This document shows positions 10,168 to 19,330 of a stretch of 64,000 nucleotides of DNA, piece after piece. Positions within the stretch are counted from its first letter, which is position 1; every line of letters starts with the position of its first letter. Under the pieces are notes generated by a model that was not told the origin of the DNA, ran no database searches, and saw only the letters and a list, made by a program, of their open reading frames with translations. The DNA is from Leptospira sp. WS58.C1 (GTDB taxonomy: Bacteria; Spirochaetota; Leptospiria; Leptospirales; Leptospiraceae): positions 3,394,001-3,458,000 of the forward strand of contig NZ_CP162137.1 in assembly GCF_040833995.1 (NCBI RefSeq), in the 5' to 3' direction. The position numbers and the translations under genes were made by a program.

Positions 10168-10191
10168 GCGATGCAGGAATTCCTACATCGC
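10168..10191. repeat. Near-perfect 24-bp palindrome, member of a dispersed intergenic repeat
   Basis: The arms GCGATGCAGGAA and TTCCTACATCGC pair with one mismatch. The first 16 bases recur exactly at 36228-36243. It lies between two convergent genes (tail-anchored protein and leuS) and may act as a transcript-end structure, although no U tract follows on either strand. Confidence 0.6.
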
Positions 10192-10229
10192 ATATTCTGA
10201 AAATTTTGATCGGTGTAATCTCGGATCTT

Positions 10230-12818
10230 CTATCCGACCACTAGGTTCACCAGTTTGCCAGGAACATAGATCTCTTTTCGGATCTGTTTTCCGTCTAAAA
10301 AGACCTGTACCTTATCTAAGGATTTTGCGATCTTAATCGCTTCTTCCCCCGCGATCTCTTTTGCTGCTTTGAATTCAGCTCTTAACTTTCCGTTTACCTG
10401 GACCACGATCATGATCTCGTCGTCGGTCAGATATTTCTCCTCATAACCCGGAAAAGCTTGGTAGGTCAAAGAATCGGATTTTCCTGCTAAAGACCAAAGT
10501 TCTTCCGCCAAGTGAGGAGCGAACGGAGCGATCAAAAGTAGGAATGGTTCCAGGATCTTACGAGGTCTGCGTTGGCTTGGAGTTAACTCGTTCACAAAGA
10601 TCATTAACTGAGAGATAGCAGTGTTGAATGAGAAATTATTAATATCATCATCCACTTTTTTAATGGTTCTATGAAGGATCTTTAATTCGTCTTCGTTCGG
10701 TTCGATATCTTCCAAACGGAAAGATTCTTCCGCACCTGAATGATATAATCTCCATACACGGTTCAAGAAACGGAAAACACCCTCTACACCTCTAGTGCTC
10801 CAAGGTTTTACCATTTCGAAAGGTCCCATGAACATTTCGAAAAGACGTAAACTATCCGCTCCGAAATTCGTAACCACTTCGTCGGGATTGATCACATTCC
10901 CTAAAGACTTGGACATTTTTCTTTTATCTTCGCCCAAGATCAGACCTTGGTGGACCAGTTTTTTGAAAGGTTCAGGGGTCGTTACGTATCCTAGATCGAA
11001 TAATACCTTATGCCAAAAGCGAGAATAGAGTAAGTGAAGAACCGCATGTTCCGCACCACCCACATACAGGTCCACCGGCATCCAAGTTTTTTCCAAATCT
11101 ACATCCACGAACTTGTCCGGATTTTCCGGATCTATATAACGCAGATAATACCAACAAGAACCCGCCCATTGAGGCATAGTATTCGTTTCTCTGGTACCGA
11201 TCTCACCAGTTTCAGGATCTTTGTATTTCAACCAATCTCCCGCTAAAGCAAGCGGAGATTCTCCCGTTCCGGAAGGTTTAAATTCCGATAAATTAGGAAG
11301 TTCTAATGGAAGTTCGGACTCAGGAATGGCCTTTGTAACTCCGGAAGGAAAATGTACCAAAGGTATAGGTTCTCCCCAATATCTTTGGCGAGCAAACAAC
11401 CAATCTCTGAGTTTGAATTGGGTTTTCGTCTTTCCGATCCCTTTTTTCTCTGCCCAATCCGCAATTTTAGAAAATGCTTCCTTGTATTTGAGACCATTAA
11501 TAGAAACTTCCGATGAAGATGAATTGATACAGACGGATTCTTTAGAATCGAAAGCTCCTTGGGAAAGATCTCCTTCGATCACAAGTAGGATATCCAACCC
11601 GAAAGCTTTTGCAAATTCATAGTCTCGTTGGTCATGAGCAGGCACCGCCATAATAGCCCCTGTTCCGTAACCATAGAGAACGTAATCTCCGATCCACACC
11701 GGGATCTTTTTAGAAGGATCCGCAGGATGGACAACATAAGCGCCTGTGAATACACCTGACTTTTCTTTGGAAAGTTCCGTTCTATCCAAATCACTTTTTA
11801 AAGCGGAAGACTTTTTGTATTCTTGCACCTTCTCCCATTGTTCTTTGGAAGTTATGGAATCCACTAAAGGATGTTCCGGAGCAAGCACCATATAACTTAC
11901 CCCAAATATGGTATCGGGACGAGTGGTGTATACTTTGATCCCATTTTGCGGAGAAGAAGGATCAAAAGGAAATATCAGCTCCAAACCTTCGCTCTTTCCG
12001 ATCCAATTCTTCTGCATTTCCAAAGTAGAACTTGGCCAAGTGACTAAAGACAGATCCTCTAGCAACCTTTCTGCGTATGCAGTGATCCGCATCATGTACT
12101 GTCGCATAGGTTTACGAACTACTTCGTACCCTTTTCCAACCCATTCTTCTACTTCTTCATTCGCAAGAACTGTTCCGAGACCCGGGCACCAGTTTACCGG
12201 GATTTCCGCCTGATATACGAGACGGAATCCGGAGAGAATGGCTTCTTTCTTAGCATTAGAAAATTCTTTCCAATCCTTTGCGGAGAAGGTCTCGAGATCC
12301 TCAAATCCTTCGGAGCCCTTAGATTGGAAGATTTGGACCAATTCGAGGATTGGTTTTGCCTTAGAAGCCTTAAAATCATACCAGGAATCGTATAATTTCA
12401 AGAAGATCCATTGGGTAAATTTGTAGTATTTCGGATCTGTGGTGGAGATTTCCCGGTCCCAATCATAGGAAAGACCGATCAATTTGATCTGTCTTCGGAA
12501 ATTGTCCACATTCTGCTTTGTAGTGATAGCAGGATGAATCCCTGTCTGCATTGCGTATCTTTCTGCAGGAAGACCGAACGCATCCCAACCCATAGGATGC
12601 AAAACCTCAAAACCTTTCATTCTCTTGTAACGAGAAATAATGTCTGTAGCCGTATAACCTTCCGGGTGACCGACGTGCAATCCCGCGCCTGAGGGATAAG
12701 GGAACATATCTAAACAGTAGAACTTCGGTTTAGAAGAATGCAGATCCGTTCGAAAGGAAGAATTCTTTTCCCAGTAGTCTTGCCATTTTGATTCAATTTT
12801 CCGAAACGGATAGTCCAT
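10230..12818 (-). CDS. leuS: Leucyl-tRNA synthetase
   Basis: This 862-residue class I aminoacyl-tRNA synthetase charges tRNA-Leu. The HIGH motif is HVGH at 48-51 and the KMSKS loop is at 634-638. Between them lie the CP1 editing domain (TTRPDTIFG near 305, GYGTGAIMAVPAHDQRDYEFA near 390, typical of LeuRS) and the tryptophan/WAGSCWYYLR region. Anticodon-binding and C-terminal domains close the protein. The length is usual for bacterial LeuRS. It appears monocistronic. No T-box-like leader is visible in the 280 bases upstream. Confidence 0.96.
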   Translation of the reverse strand: MDYPFRKIESKWQDYWEKNSSFRTDLHSSKPKFYCLDMFPYPSGAGLHVGHPEGYTATDIISRYKRMKGFEVLHPMGWDAFGLPAERYAMQTGIHPAITTKQNVDNFRRQIKLIGLSYDWDREISTTDPKYYKFTQWIFLKLYDSWYDFKASKAKPILELVQIFQSKGSEGFEDLETFSAKDWKEFSNAKKEAILSGFRLVYQAEIPVNWCPGLGTVLANEEVEEWVGKGYEVVRKPMRQYMMRITAYAERLLEDLSLVTWPSSTLEMQKNWIGKSEGLELIFPFDPSSPQNGIKVYTTRPDTIFGVSYMVLAPEHPLVDSITSKEQWEKVQEYKKSSALKSDLDRTELSKEKSGVFTGAYVVHPADPSKKIPVWIGDYVLYGYGTGAIMAVPAHDQRDYEFAKAFGLDILLVIEGDLSQGAFDSKESVCINSSSSEVSINGLKYKEAFSKIADWAEKKGIGKTKTQFKLRDWLFARQRYWGEPIPLVHFPSGVTKAIPESELPLELPNLSEFKPSGTGESPLALAGDWLKYKDPETGEIGTRETNTMPQWAGSCWYYLRYIDPENPDKFVDVDLEKTWMPVDLYVGGAEHAVLHLLYSRFWHKVLFDLGYVTTPEPFKKLVHQGLILGEDKRKMSKSLGNVINPDEVVTNFGADSLRLFEMFMGPFEMVKPWSTRGVEGVFRFLNRVWRLYHSGAEESFRLEDIEPNEDELKILHRTIKKVDDDINNFSFNTAISQLMIFVNELTPSQRRPRKILEPFLLLIAPFAPHLAEELWSLAGKSDSLTYQAFPGYEEKYLTDDEIMIVVQVNGKLRAEFKAAKEIAGEEAIKIAKSLDKVQVFLDGKQIRKEIYVPGKLVNLVVG

Positions 12819-13010
12819 ACCGTGAAGTTTTTTCCTCCGGCCTAGAATCCAATTCTTTTTTGTGATACTGGAAGTTGATTATAGGGGTGAAAAATCTTGA
12901 ATGAGAAAGGTTTCTTTCCTTTTAGGAAGAAAAAAGGGATTCAGATTTGTTACTATAAGAAGTGTTTTTAAATAATCGGGAACCAAAGAGTTGATTTCGG
13001 GTCCGAAATG

Positions 13011-13040
13011 AAGAAAGCCGGAGGGAAACCGGCTTTCTCT
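13011..13040 (-). terminator. Intrinsic terminator of the small zinc-ribbon gene
   Basis: A perfect 10-bp stem, AGAAAGCCGG (13012-13021) with CCGGCTTTCT (13029-13038), encloses a 7-base loop. Read on the minus strand it is followed by a pyrimidine-rich TTCATTTC. It lies about 60 bases after the end of the 13102-13290 gene. Confidence 0.6.
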
Positions 13041-13101
13041 GGGAGTGAAATTCTAAGCTCTTGCTTAGAAAACGGACAAAAAATTTGGATAAGAATCTGA
13101 C

Positions 13102-13290
13102 TTATTTACGTACTGAGTCAATAACCTTGATCAATCGTCGAAATGTTTGGTTCAAACAATCTCGACATAGGTCGTACTGAAAGAGATTCGGTGTTTCTTT
13201 ACCGCATCCTTTACATGTATATTGCTTACTTTGCGCTTGGGTAAGTTCCGCTTCTTCTTCGTTCAAATCCGTCACTGCTAATAATTGCAT
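13102..13290 (-). CDS. Small zinc-ribbon protein
   Basis: The protein has 62 residues from the ATG at 13290, which is preceded by GGGAG at good spacing; an ATG at 13311 would add seven residues without a better site. Residues about 24-45 hold CKGCG and CRDC, two CxxC pairs about 16 residues apart, as in a zinc ribbon of the rubredoxin-like or DksA-like type. A basic helix (NQTFRRLIKVIDSVRK) follows. It could bind nucleic acid or a protein partner. I do not recognise the family. It is divergent from the ABC transporter genes. Confidence 0.65.
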   Translation of the reverse strand: MQLLAVTDLNEEEAELTQAQSKQYTCKGCGKETPNLFQYDLCRDCLNQTFRRLIKVIDSVRK

Positions 13291-13482
13291 TTTGCTCCCA
13301 GAAAATTCCATTGAATGTCTTTTTATTTACGGAGTGTAAATAAGTCCGAAGATTGATAAGTGTTTTCGGAACTTCTCTCCGTACGTCGAGAGTTACTTTA
13401 TAAAATCGGCTCACTCTAGAGTCAAAAAAAATTAGGTTGGAAGTTTGTGAAAATGACCGCAATTTTTTTAAAAAAAATTTCT

Positions 13483-13560
13483 AAGCGCGGTTTTATTTGG
13501 AATAGATTTTCAAGTGCGGTTTTTTCAGGTAAAAATAAATTTCCTATCAAGTGCCGAGTT
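13483..13560 (+). repeat. Direct repeats upstream of the ABC transporter operon
   Basis: AAGCGCGGTTTT (13483-13494) recurs 29 bases later as AAGTGCGGTTTT (13512-13523), with a partial third copy AAGTGCCGAG at 13549-13558. Just before them is an A/T palindrome of T7 and A8 tracts (about 13461-13480). They lie between divergent genes, where promoter or operator sites are expected. Confidence 0.4.
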
Positions 13561-13592
13561 TACGTCAGTCAAATCAAAAAGAAGGTGATCAT

Positions 13593-14312
13593 TTGTTATC
13601 TATATCAGGCTTAAATAAGTCTTACACTGTTGCAGACCAAACATTTAACGTACTAAAAGATGTTTCATTCCAGGTAAAGTCCGGTGAGTTCGTTGCTGTT
13701 ATCGGCCCTTCCGGTTCAGGCAAATCTACATTACTCGCAGTTTCGGCAGGATTAGACAAAGCTGATTCAGGAACAGTGCTTTTAGATGGAATATCTCTAT
13801 TTGAAAAGACTGAAGATGAATTGGCAAAGATCAGAGGAGAACAAATCGGCTTTGTATTCCAAAATTTTCAACTGATTAAGACGTTAAACGCTTTGGAAAA
13901 CGTTTCCCTTCCTCTTGCTTTGACGACAAACCTTCCGGAAAAAGTGATACATGAAAAAGCGATGTATTGGTTGGAGAAGGTAGGCATCGCACACAGAGCA
14001 TACAACTTTCCGAGCCAACTCTCTGGCGGAGAAGAACAAAGAGTAGCGATAGCACGTTCCTTTATACACGAACCTAAACTTCTTTTTGCCGACGAACCTA
14101 CCGCGAACTTAGATAAGAAGAATGGAGAGAATATCATGTCTCTTCTTAAACAACTCAATAGAGATCGAAAATCCACTTTATTAGTTGTTACTCATGATCC
14201 GAAAGTAGCGTCAATGGCGGATAGGATCTTAGAAATGAGAGATGGAGTGATCTTAAACGGAACAAAATCCAAAGTGGGCGTTAAAAAGAAAGTATCTAGG
14301 AAGAAAAAATGA
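13593..14312 (+). CDS. ABC transporter ATP-binding protein, LolD/MacB type
   Basis: This is the ATPase of an FtsX-type exporter or lipoprotein-release transporter. It carries Walker A (GPSGSGKST), the signature LSGGEEQRVAIARS, Walker B (LLFADEPTA) and the switch histidine (VVTHDP). I place the start at the TTG at 13593 because GAAGGTGATCAT precedes it at correct spacing; the GTG at 13551 has no binding site and lies in a direct repeat. The C-terminus is a lysine-rich tail (KSKVGVKKKVSRKKK). The stop overlaps the permease start as ATGA. The close FtsX partner suggests a LolCDE-like or YbbAP-like role, but the substrate is unknown. Confidence 0.85.
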   Translation: MLSISGLNKSYTVADQTFNVLKDVSFQVKSGEFVAVIGPSGSGKSTLLAVSAGLDKADSGTVLLDGISLFEKTEDELAKIRGEQIGFVFQNFQLIKTLNALENVSLPLALTTNLPEKVIHEKAMYWLEKVGIAHRAYNFPSQLSGGEEQRVAIARSFIHEPKLLFADEPTANLDKKNGENIMSLLKQLNRDRKSTLLVVTHDPKVASMADRILEMRDGVILNGTKSKVGVKKKVSRKKK

Positions 14313-16849
14313 ATATCAGATTCTTTTTAAGGGTAATGTTCCGGGAGATTTTTTCCAAAAAGACTTCTTCCTTGCAGATCATTCTGGCAATCACGATCGG
14401 AACAGGCGCTGTTCTTGCAGTTCACTCATATAGGGACCAATTTACGGCTTCTATCATAAAAGAGGCTAAAAACATTATGGGTTCGGATCTTGTTGTTACG
14501 AGCCCTACTCCATTAAATTCCGAACAAACAGCGTTTCTTTTGAAGGAATTGCCAAAAGGAAGCAAATTATCGCAATTAGTGCAGTTCCCTTCCATGATCC
14601 GAAACCCTGATTCCCAGGATTCCAGTCTTTCCTTGATCAAGGCAATCCAAGGAGAATATCCGTATTTTGGAGAAATAGAAACGGAACCAAAAGGCCTTTT
14701 TCGCAAACTAAAACCAGGAGAAATACTCTTAGAAAGCGGGCTGATCAAAAACTTAAAACTTAAAGTAGGTTCCAAGGTTCAATTAGGAGAAAGTAATTTT
14801 GTCCTAAGAGGAAGTATCTTAAAAGAACCGGGAATGGCAGGAAACTTCCTCTCCATGGCTCCAAGCTCCATCATTCGAAAAGAATCTTTGGCCGAAACAG
14901 GTCTGGAACAGAGAGGTTCGCGTATAAGTTACCAGGTCCCGATCCTTCTTCCTATCGGAACAGACGCAAACGTATTCAAAAAAAGTAAATTTTCCGAATT
15001 CGCCAAGAATGATCTGATCTTATTCGAAAGTACGGAAGCAAATTCAGGATCTCAAAAATTCCTTACAAACACATTGGATTTCTTTTCTTTATTGGCATTA
15101 TGCGCATTCTTCCTGGGAGGGATCTCCATCCTTCTTACAAGCAGGGCTGTCGTAAGAGCTAAATCGAACACATTCGCGATCTATAAATGTTTAGGGGCCG
15201 GACCGAATTTGGTTTTAGGTCTTGTACTTTCGGAACTTTTAATACTATCCACGATAGGAGCCGTATTCGGATTTTTATTCGGAAGCTTTTTACAAACTCA
15301 GATCCCGAATATGGCGGATAAGGAATTTCTTTTCGAACCTAAGCTCGTTCCGGATCTAAAAGCGTTTTTCTGGGCATTCGTTTTAGCTTGGGTAGTTCCG
15401 TTAGTTTCCGCTTGGGAAAGTCTCTCTGCTACTCGAAATTTAAGTCCGATGTACGCACTTAAATCGGATTTTGCAAATGAACTTTCTTCCGTACCCAAAC
15501 TAAAATTAAAACAGTCCGTTTCTTTTTTTGCTGTATTCGGATTATTTTTCATACTCGCTTGGTGGGAAACGGGAGACTGGATCAAAGGATTGATCTTATG
15601 TGCAACTCTTCTTTTCTTACCCGTGGTTGTTTATCTCGGAATTTTAGGAATTCGTTTTGTGATCCGGTTTTTACTACAAAGATCCGAATTTTCCGCAAGT
15701 GTAAGAATGGCATTACGAAAACTAGATAGACCTAGAACGGGACTCTCTTGGGTTTCAGTCGGACTTGGTTCTTCCGTTTTCGTTCTATTGCTCAGTATTT
15801 TTTTAAGCGATAGTTTATTGGAATACAGCGGAGCAAAGGACAAGGAAAGAAGACCGAATATGTTCGTGTTGGATATACGACCGGAACAACTGGAAAGTTT
15901 CCAACAAACGGCGGAAAAGTATAATGTGGAAAAACTTTTAACTTCACCGGTGATCGGAGCAAGACTCACACGAGTGAACGGTGAACTCGTTAAAAAGGAA
16001 GATATGGAACTTTCCGCTCTCAGAAGAGATTGGAGATCCACGGCAAGGACCAGAGAATATTTCTTATCTTATAGAGAAAATGTATATCCGACTGAAAAGG
16101 TCACTGACGGAGATTTTTGGAGAAAAGGAGAAGAAGACCAAATCTCCGTCGAAAAAGAATTTTCCAAAAACTTAAAAGTGGACTTAGGAGATAAACTTTC
16201 TTTCTCGATTGGCGGGGTAGAAGTCACCGGAACCATCCGGAATTTCAGGACAGTCAACTGGTCGGACATGAGGCCGAACTTCGTAATCCTATTTTCAAAA
16301 GGGATCTTGGAAAAAGCTCCTAAATTCTATTTAAGTTCGTTTTTGCTAGAATCTTCGGACTCTAGATATTCTCTCCAAAAAGAATTATCAAATGAATTTC
16401 CGAATCTCACCATTGTAGACACGGAAAAGGCGGTCCAATCCTTCTTAGGGATTTTAGAAAAGATGTCCTTTGCCATCCGTTGGATGACCGGGCTTATCGT
16501 TTTGTCTTCTCTACTGTTGATACTTTCTTCTTTGGAACTGAGTAGAAAGGAAAGATTGGAAGAAACTTCCCTTCTCAGGATCATCGGCGGGACTAAAACC
16601 TTTTTACGAAAATACTTTCTAGCGGAATCATTACTTCTCGCGAATCTTTCTTTCGTATTGGCGTTCGTTTTAGTTTGGGGAGTTTCTTCCTACATGTCGG
16701 AAATGATTTTCGAGATACAAGCAAGTGTTCCTTGGTTGGAGATAGGGATCTTTTATGTTTCTCTGAACTTGGCGGTTGTAGGAATGTATTTCGGAACCTT
16801 ACGGAACGAATGGAAAAGAAGTCCGACTCTATATCTGAAGGAAGTGTAA
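14309..16849 (+). CDS. FtsX-family ABC transporter permease (YbbP-like, two FtsX modules)
   Basis: The protein is 846 residues with about ten membrane helices. An N-terminal helix and a periplasmic MacB-PCD-like domain (about 40-240) precede a first FtsX block of three helices (about 250-370), two central helices (about 395-455), a second periplasmic region (about 500-690) and a final FtsX block (about 700-840). This duplicated layout is that of YbbP-like permeases. Its ATG overlaps the ATPase stop by four bases. Such pairs move lipids, lipoproteins or peptides across the inner membrane, or control hydrolases. The specific substrate cannot be assigned. Confidence 0.85.
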   Translation: MNIRFFLRVMFREIFSKKTSSLQIILAITIGTGAVLAVHSYRDQFTASIIKEAKNIMGSDLVVTSPTPLNSEQTAFLLKELPKGSKLSQLVQFPSMIRNPDSQDSSLSLIKAIQGEYPYFGEIETEPKGLFRKLKPGEILLESGLIKNLKLKVGSKVQLGESNFVLRGSILKEPGMAGNFLSMAPSSIIRKESLAETGLEQRGSRISYQVPILLPIGTDANVFKKSKFSEFAKNDLILFESTEANSGSQKFLTNTLDFFSLLALCAFFLGGISILLTSRAVVRAKSNTFAIYKCLGAGPNLVLGLVLSELLILSTIGAVFGFLFGSFLQTQIPNMADKEFLFEPKLVPDLKAFFWAFVLAWVVPLVSAWESLSATRNLSPMYALKSDFANELSSVPKLKLKQSVSFFAVFGLFFILAWWETGDWIKGLILCATLLFLPVVVYLGILGIRFVIRFLLQRSEFSASVRMALRKLDRPRTGLSWVSVGLGSSVFVLLLSIFLSDSLLEYSGAKDKERRPNMFVLDIRPEQLESFQQTAEKYNVEKLLTSPVIGARLTRVNGELVKKEDMELSALRRDWRSTARTREYFLSYRENVYPTEKVTDGDFWRKGEEDQISVEKEFSKNLKVDLGDKLSFSIGGVEVTGTIRNFRTVNWSDMRPNFVILFSKGILEKAPKFYLSSFLLESSDSRYSLQKELSNEFPNLTIVDTEKAVQSFLGILEKMSFAIRWMTGLIVLSSLLLILSSLELSRKERLEETSLLRIIGGTKTFLRKYFLAESLLLANLSFVLAFVLVWGVSSYMSEMIFEIQASVPWLEIGIFYVSLNLAVVGMYFGTLRNEWKRSPTLYLKEV

Positions 16850-16917
16850 GTTAGCCGAACCGATGCTGGCAGAATTTAAAAAGAGCGGACGCCCGAATAA
16901 ATCTGGATGATGAAATG

Positions 16918-17214
16918 TTATTTTGTGCGAGTCATGCGGGCAAGAAGATCTTCCGGTTTCGGATCGAATTTCGCGGAACAAACCTTATAATTCGAAGCGG
17001 TCGGGCAGGCCGCGGTTCCGGTGATCTTACATCCTTTGTTCTCGCAACGTTTCCTTGTATCGAAAGAATCAGATCCGGAAAATCTACAATAATCCCTACA
17101 AGCGTCTGAACTATTTACGGAACAAAGATAACAACCGTCAGCGGACAATCCTTTTGTAAAACCAACGTAACCTAAAAAGAATATGATAGAAAGTGAATAT
17201 AATATCTTTTTCAA
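16918..17214 (-). CDS. Small secreted cysteine-rich protein
   Basis: The protein has 98 residues and starts at a TTG with AAGGAG seven bases upstream. A signal peptide covers about 1-24 (ILYSLSIIFFLGYVGF). The mature part has eight cysteines (GCYLC, ACRDYC, RCENKGC, AACP, VCS), enough for four disulfides in the periplasm or outside the cell. I do not recognise the family; it looks like a Leptospira-type small secreted protein. It lies 57 bases after the DUF2721 gene and may be the last member of the heat-shock transcript, or separate. Confidence 0.65.
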   Translation of the reverse strand: MKKILYSLSIIFFLGYVGFTKGLSADGCYLCSVNSSDACRDYCRFSGSDSFDTRKRCENKGCKITGTAACPTASNYKVCSAKFDPKPEDLLARMTRTK

Positions 17215-17271
17215 ATAAAACTCCTTAACCTTAGATCCCGATTGTAAGATATCGCATTGGGAACCTGGCTT

Positions 17272-17781
17272 TTATTTACTTATGGAGGTGTCCGACTTCT
17301 TCTCCACCTTATCTTCTAGAAACTCCGCAAATTCTATCTGACCTTGGATAAAATTCAAATTATAACGGCTTTCGTACAGTAAAAGACTGCTCGCAATAAA
17401 CAAGAAAATCCCGCCTATCAAAGCTAGTCCTGTGGCTACCCAAGATGCGGAACTAGATATAGCAACTATAATCCCCAAACTCAGACTGGAAGATACAAAA
17501 AACAAAGTCGCTGTATAAAGAGCTGCCATAGACCTTTGGATCAAATTCGCTCTTTTCTTTTGAACTTTTAATTGTCTTCTGAGATAGGCAAGTCTCTCTT
17601 CCGGAAAAGAAAGTTTTCCGTCCACGACTCCTTCTATCTCGTTTTTCAGTAAATTCACACGATCGAATATTCTACCCAATCGATTTGCGGTAGAAAAGAT
17701 CAAACTCGCGGTTGCCGAAATCAAAACGGCCGGAGCGATCATACCTGCTAAAATTTCCGTTCCGGTCAAAGCAGAGAGCAT
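17272..17781 (-). CDS. DUF2721 membrane protein
   Basis: This 169-residue protein has an N-terminal helix (MIAPAVLISATASLIF), the typical DUF2721 segment ANRLGRIFDRVNLLKNE (about 33-49), a charged cytoplasmic region and two further helices (about 90-140). The family is widespread and has no established function. The gene starts 4 bases after the YqgE stop, so it is translated from the same message. The last residues are charged and possibly cytoplasmic. Confidence 0.8.
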   Translation of the reverse strand: MLSALTGTEILAGMIAPAVLISATASLIFSTANRLGRIFDRVNLLKNEIEGVVDGKLSFPEERLAYLRRQLKVQKKRANLIQRSMAALYTATLFFVSSSLSLGIIVAISSSASWVATGLALIGGIFLFIASSLLLYESRYNLNFIQGQIEFAEFLEDKVEKKSDTSISK

Positions 17782-17785
17782 AATC

Positions 17786-18340
17786 CTAGTTCAGCATCGG
17801 ATCTTTTGTGTGTTCCACAAAATACTTATACAATCCGCCTTTACTCTTTAAGGCTTCTTGCCAAGTTGCTTCCGGATCTTCCGTAAAGATCCACTCTGCA
17901 TTCGGATCGTGAACAACCCAAGATTTACGCTCCATTTCTCCTTCTAGTTGAGAAGCTCCCCAGCCGGAATATCCTTGGTATACGTTAAACTTCGTTTTAT
18001 CAGGATGTTCTAATAGTTCCACCAAAGCTTCGAAACTTCTGGCTAAAAACACACCTGGAATAACTTCGATCCCCGGTTGTTTCAACTTAGGATTATCGTG
18101 AAGGATAGAGACAAATGTAGGATCCACAGGGCCGCCGGAATAGATCGGATAAGAACCGTCTATGCCCTCCGGGATTCCTTGGATCACATCGCTTAGGGCA
18201 ACATCCATCTTTTTATTCAACACAAGACCGAACGCACCTGCATGATCATGTTCGACCATGAGGATCACGGTACGATTGAAATAATCCGTTACGATGGATG
18301 AATTAGAAATTAATACTTTTCCGCCAAATCCGTTTTCCAT
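17786..18340 (-). CDS. YqgE/AlgH family protein
   Basis: The protein is 184 residues, the usual family length. It shows the family hallmarks: MVEHDHAGAFGLVLNK near 28, YSGGPVDPTFVSILH near 67 and GYSGWGASQLEGEM near 120. YqgE/AlgH proteins are soluble, of known fold and unclear function; AlgH was named from alginate control in Pseudomonas. It begins 9 bases after the oxidoreductase stop. Assignment to the family is secure, function is not. Confidence 0.92.
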   Translation of the reverse strand: MENGFGGKVLISNSSIVTDYFNRTVILMVEHDHAGAFGLVLNKKMDVALSDVIQGIPEGIDGSYPIYSGGPVDPTFVSILHDNPKLKQPGIEVIPGVFLARSFEALVELLEHPDKTKFNVYQGYSGWGASQLEGEMERKSWVVHDPNAEWIFTEDPEATWQEALKSKGGLYKYFVEHTKDPMLN

Positions 18341-18349
18341 ACAACCCGA

Positions 18350-19309
18350 TCAGTTTTTATGTATCTCACTCAAAATTTTGTAGGCGATCTCCAAGGTTTG
18401 GATATCGGATCTTCCATCCACTAAAGGTTCCGTTTCTTTCAGGATACATTTTACAAAATGTTCATGTTCCTGTTTTAAAGGGTTGTCCTTGTGAACAAAG
18501 ATCTTTTCTACGATGGATTCTTGGCGATACTTGATCTCTCCGGTCCTGAGTAGAATGTCCGAAGTTGCTTGTCGATGAAGCTCGATCTCTTGATCGCTAA
18601 AATCCAATGTTATGTACACGTCTTTTTGTGTGATATTCAGGGTCCGAATTTTTGATTGTGTATTTCTGCTCGCGGAAATATTTGCTATCGCGCCATTCTC
18701 AAAATGAAGAATAACGGCAGCAATATCTTCGTGACCGGAAACCACTTTGGTCCCCACTGCACTTAGATATTTGACGGGAGATTTTACTAGATTCAAAACG
18801 ATATCTATATCATGGATCATCATATCCAGAACTACACCCACATCCTTAATTCTAGGATTAAAAGGGGCTAATCTTCTGGATTCGATTAAGAGAGGTTCGG
18901 TTACGATCTTTCCGAGTTCCAAAACGGCTCCGTTAAAACGTTCAACGTGACCTACCTGTAAGACCAGATTGTTTTTAGAAGCAAGTTCCACGAGTTCTTT
19001 TGCTTGTTCTAAAGTTTCCGCGATCGGCTTCTCTACCAAAACATGTTTACCAGCAACAAGCGCCTTTTTAGCGATTTCATGATGTAGGAAAGTTGGTACC
19101 GCAATGATAACTGAATCAGTATGTTTGATCAGATCGTCTACGGTGGAGAAGGCGGAGGTTTTGTGTTTTTCCGCCATCTGAGACGCTCTTTCGGAATCGG
19201 AGTCGTAAATGCCTATCAGCTCCGCATCGCTTAATGTTTTTGCCACGTTTACGTGGTATTGGCCCATATGGCCAGTTCCGATTACTCCGATCTTGACTCT
19301 ATTAGTCAT
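18350..19309 (-). CDS. Gfo/Idh/MocA family NAD(P)-dependent oxidoreductase
   Basis: This 319-residue protein has an N-terminal Rossmann domain with GVIGTGHMGQYH (about 8-19) and the family's catalytic EKP in HVLVEKPIAET (about 91-101), followed by the alpha/beta substrate domain with DMMIHDIDIVL (about 162-172), where the conserved His is found. Such enzymes oxidise or epimerise sugars and related compounds, often UDP-sugars for the envelope. The gene follows dnaJ by 21 bases and YqgE follows it by 9 bases. Confidence 0.9.
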   Translation of the reverse strand: MTNRVKIGVIGTGHMGQYHVNVAKTLSDAELIGIYDSDSERASQMAEKHKTSAFSTVDDLIKHTDSVIIAVPTFLHHEIAKKALVAGKHVLVEKPIAETLEQAKELVELASKNNLVLQVGHVERFNGAVLELGKIVTEPLLIESRRLAPFNPRIKDVGVVLDMMIHDIDIVLNLVKSPVKYLSAVGTKVVSGHEDIAAVILHFENGAIANISASRNTQSKIRTLNITQKDVYITLDFSDQEIELHRQATSDILLRTGEIKYRQESIVEKIFVHKDNPLKQEHEHFVKCILKETEPLVDGRSDIQTLEIAYKILSEIHKN

Positions 19310-19330
19310 GAAACTTCCTTTTTATGGATA

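Noticed and set aside
12819..13010. Possible T-box or leader control of leuS
   Set aside because: No T-box core sequence or specifier loop; only A/T-rich intergenic sequence.
13311..13462. Longer minus-strand frame before the zinc-ribbon gene
   Set aside because: It is in a different frame and overlaps the direct-repeat region; no family pattern.
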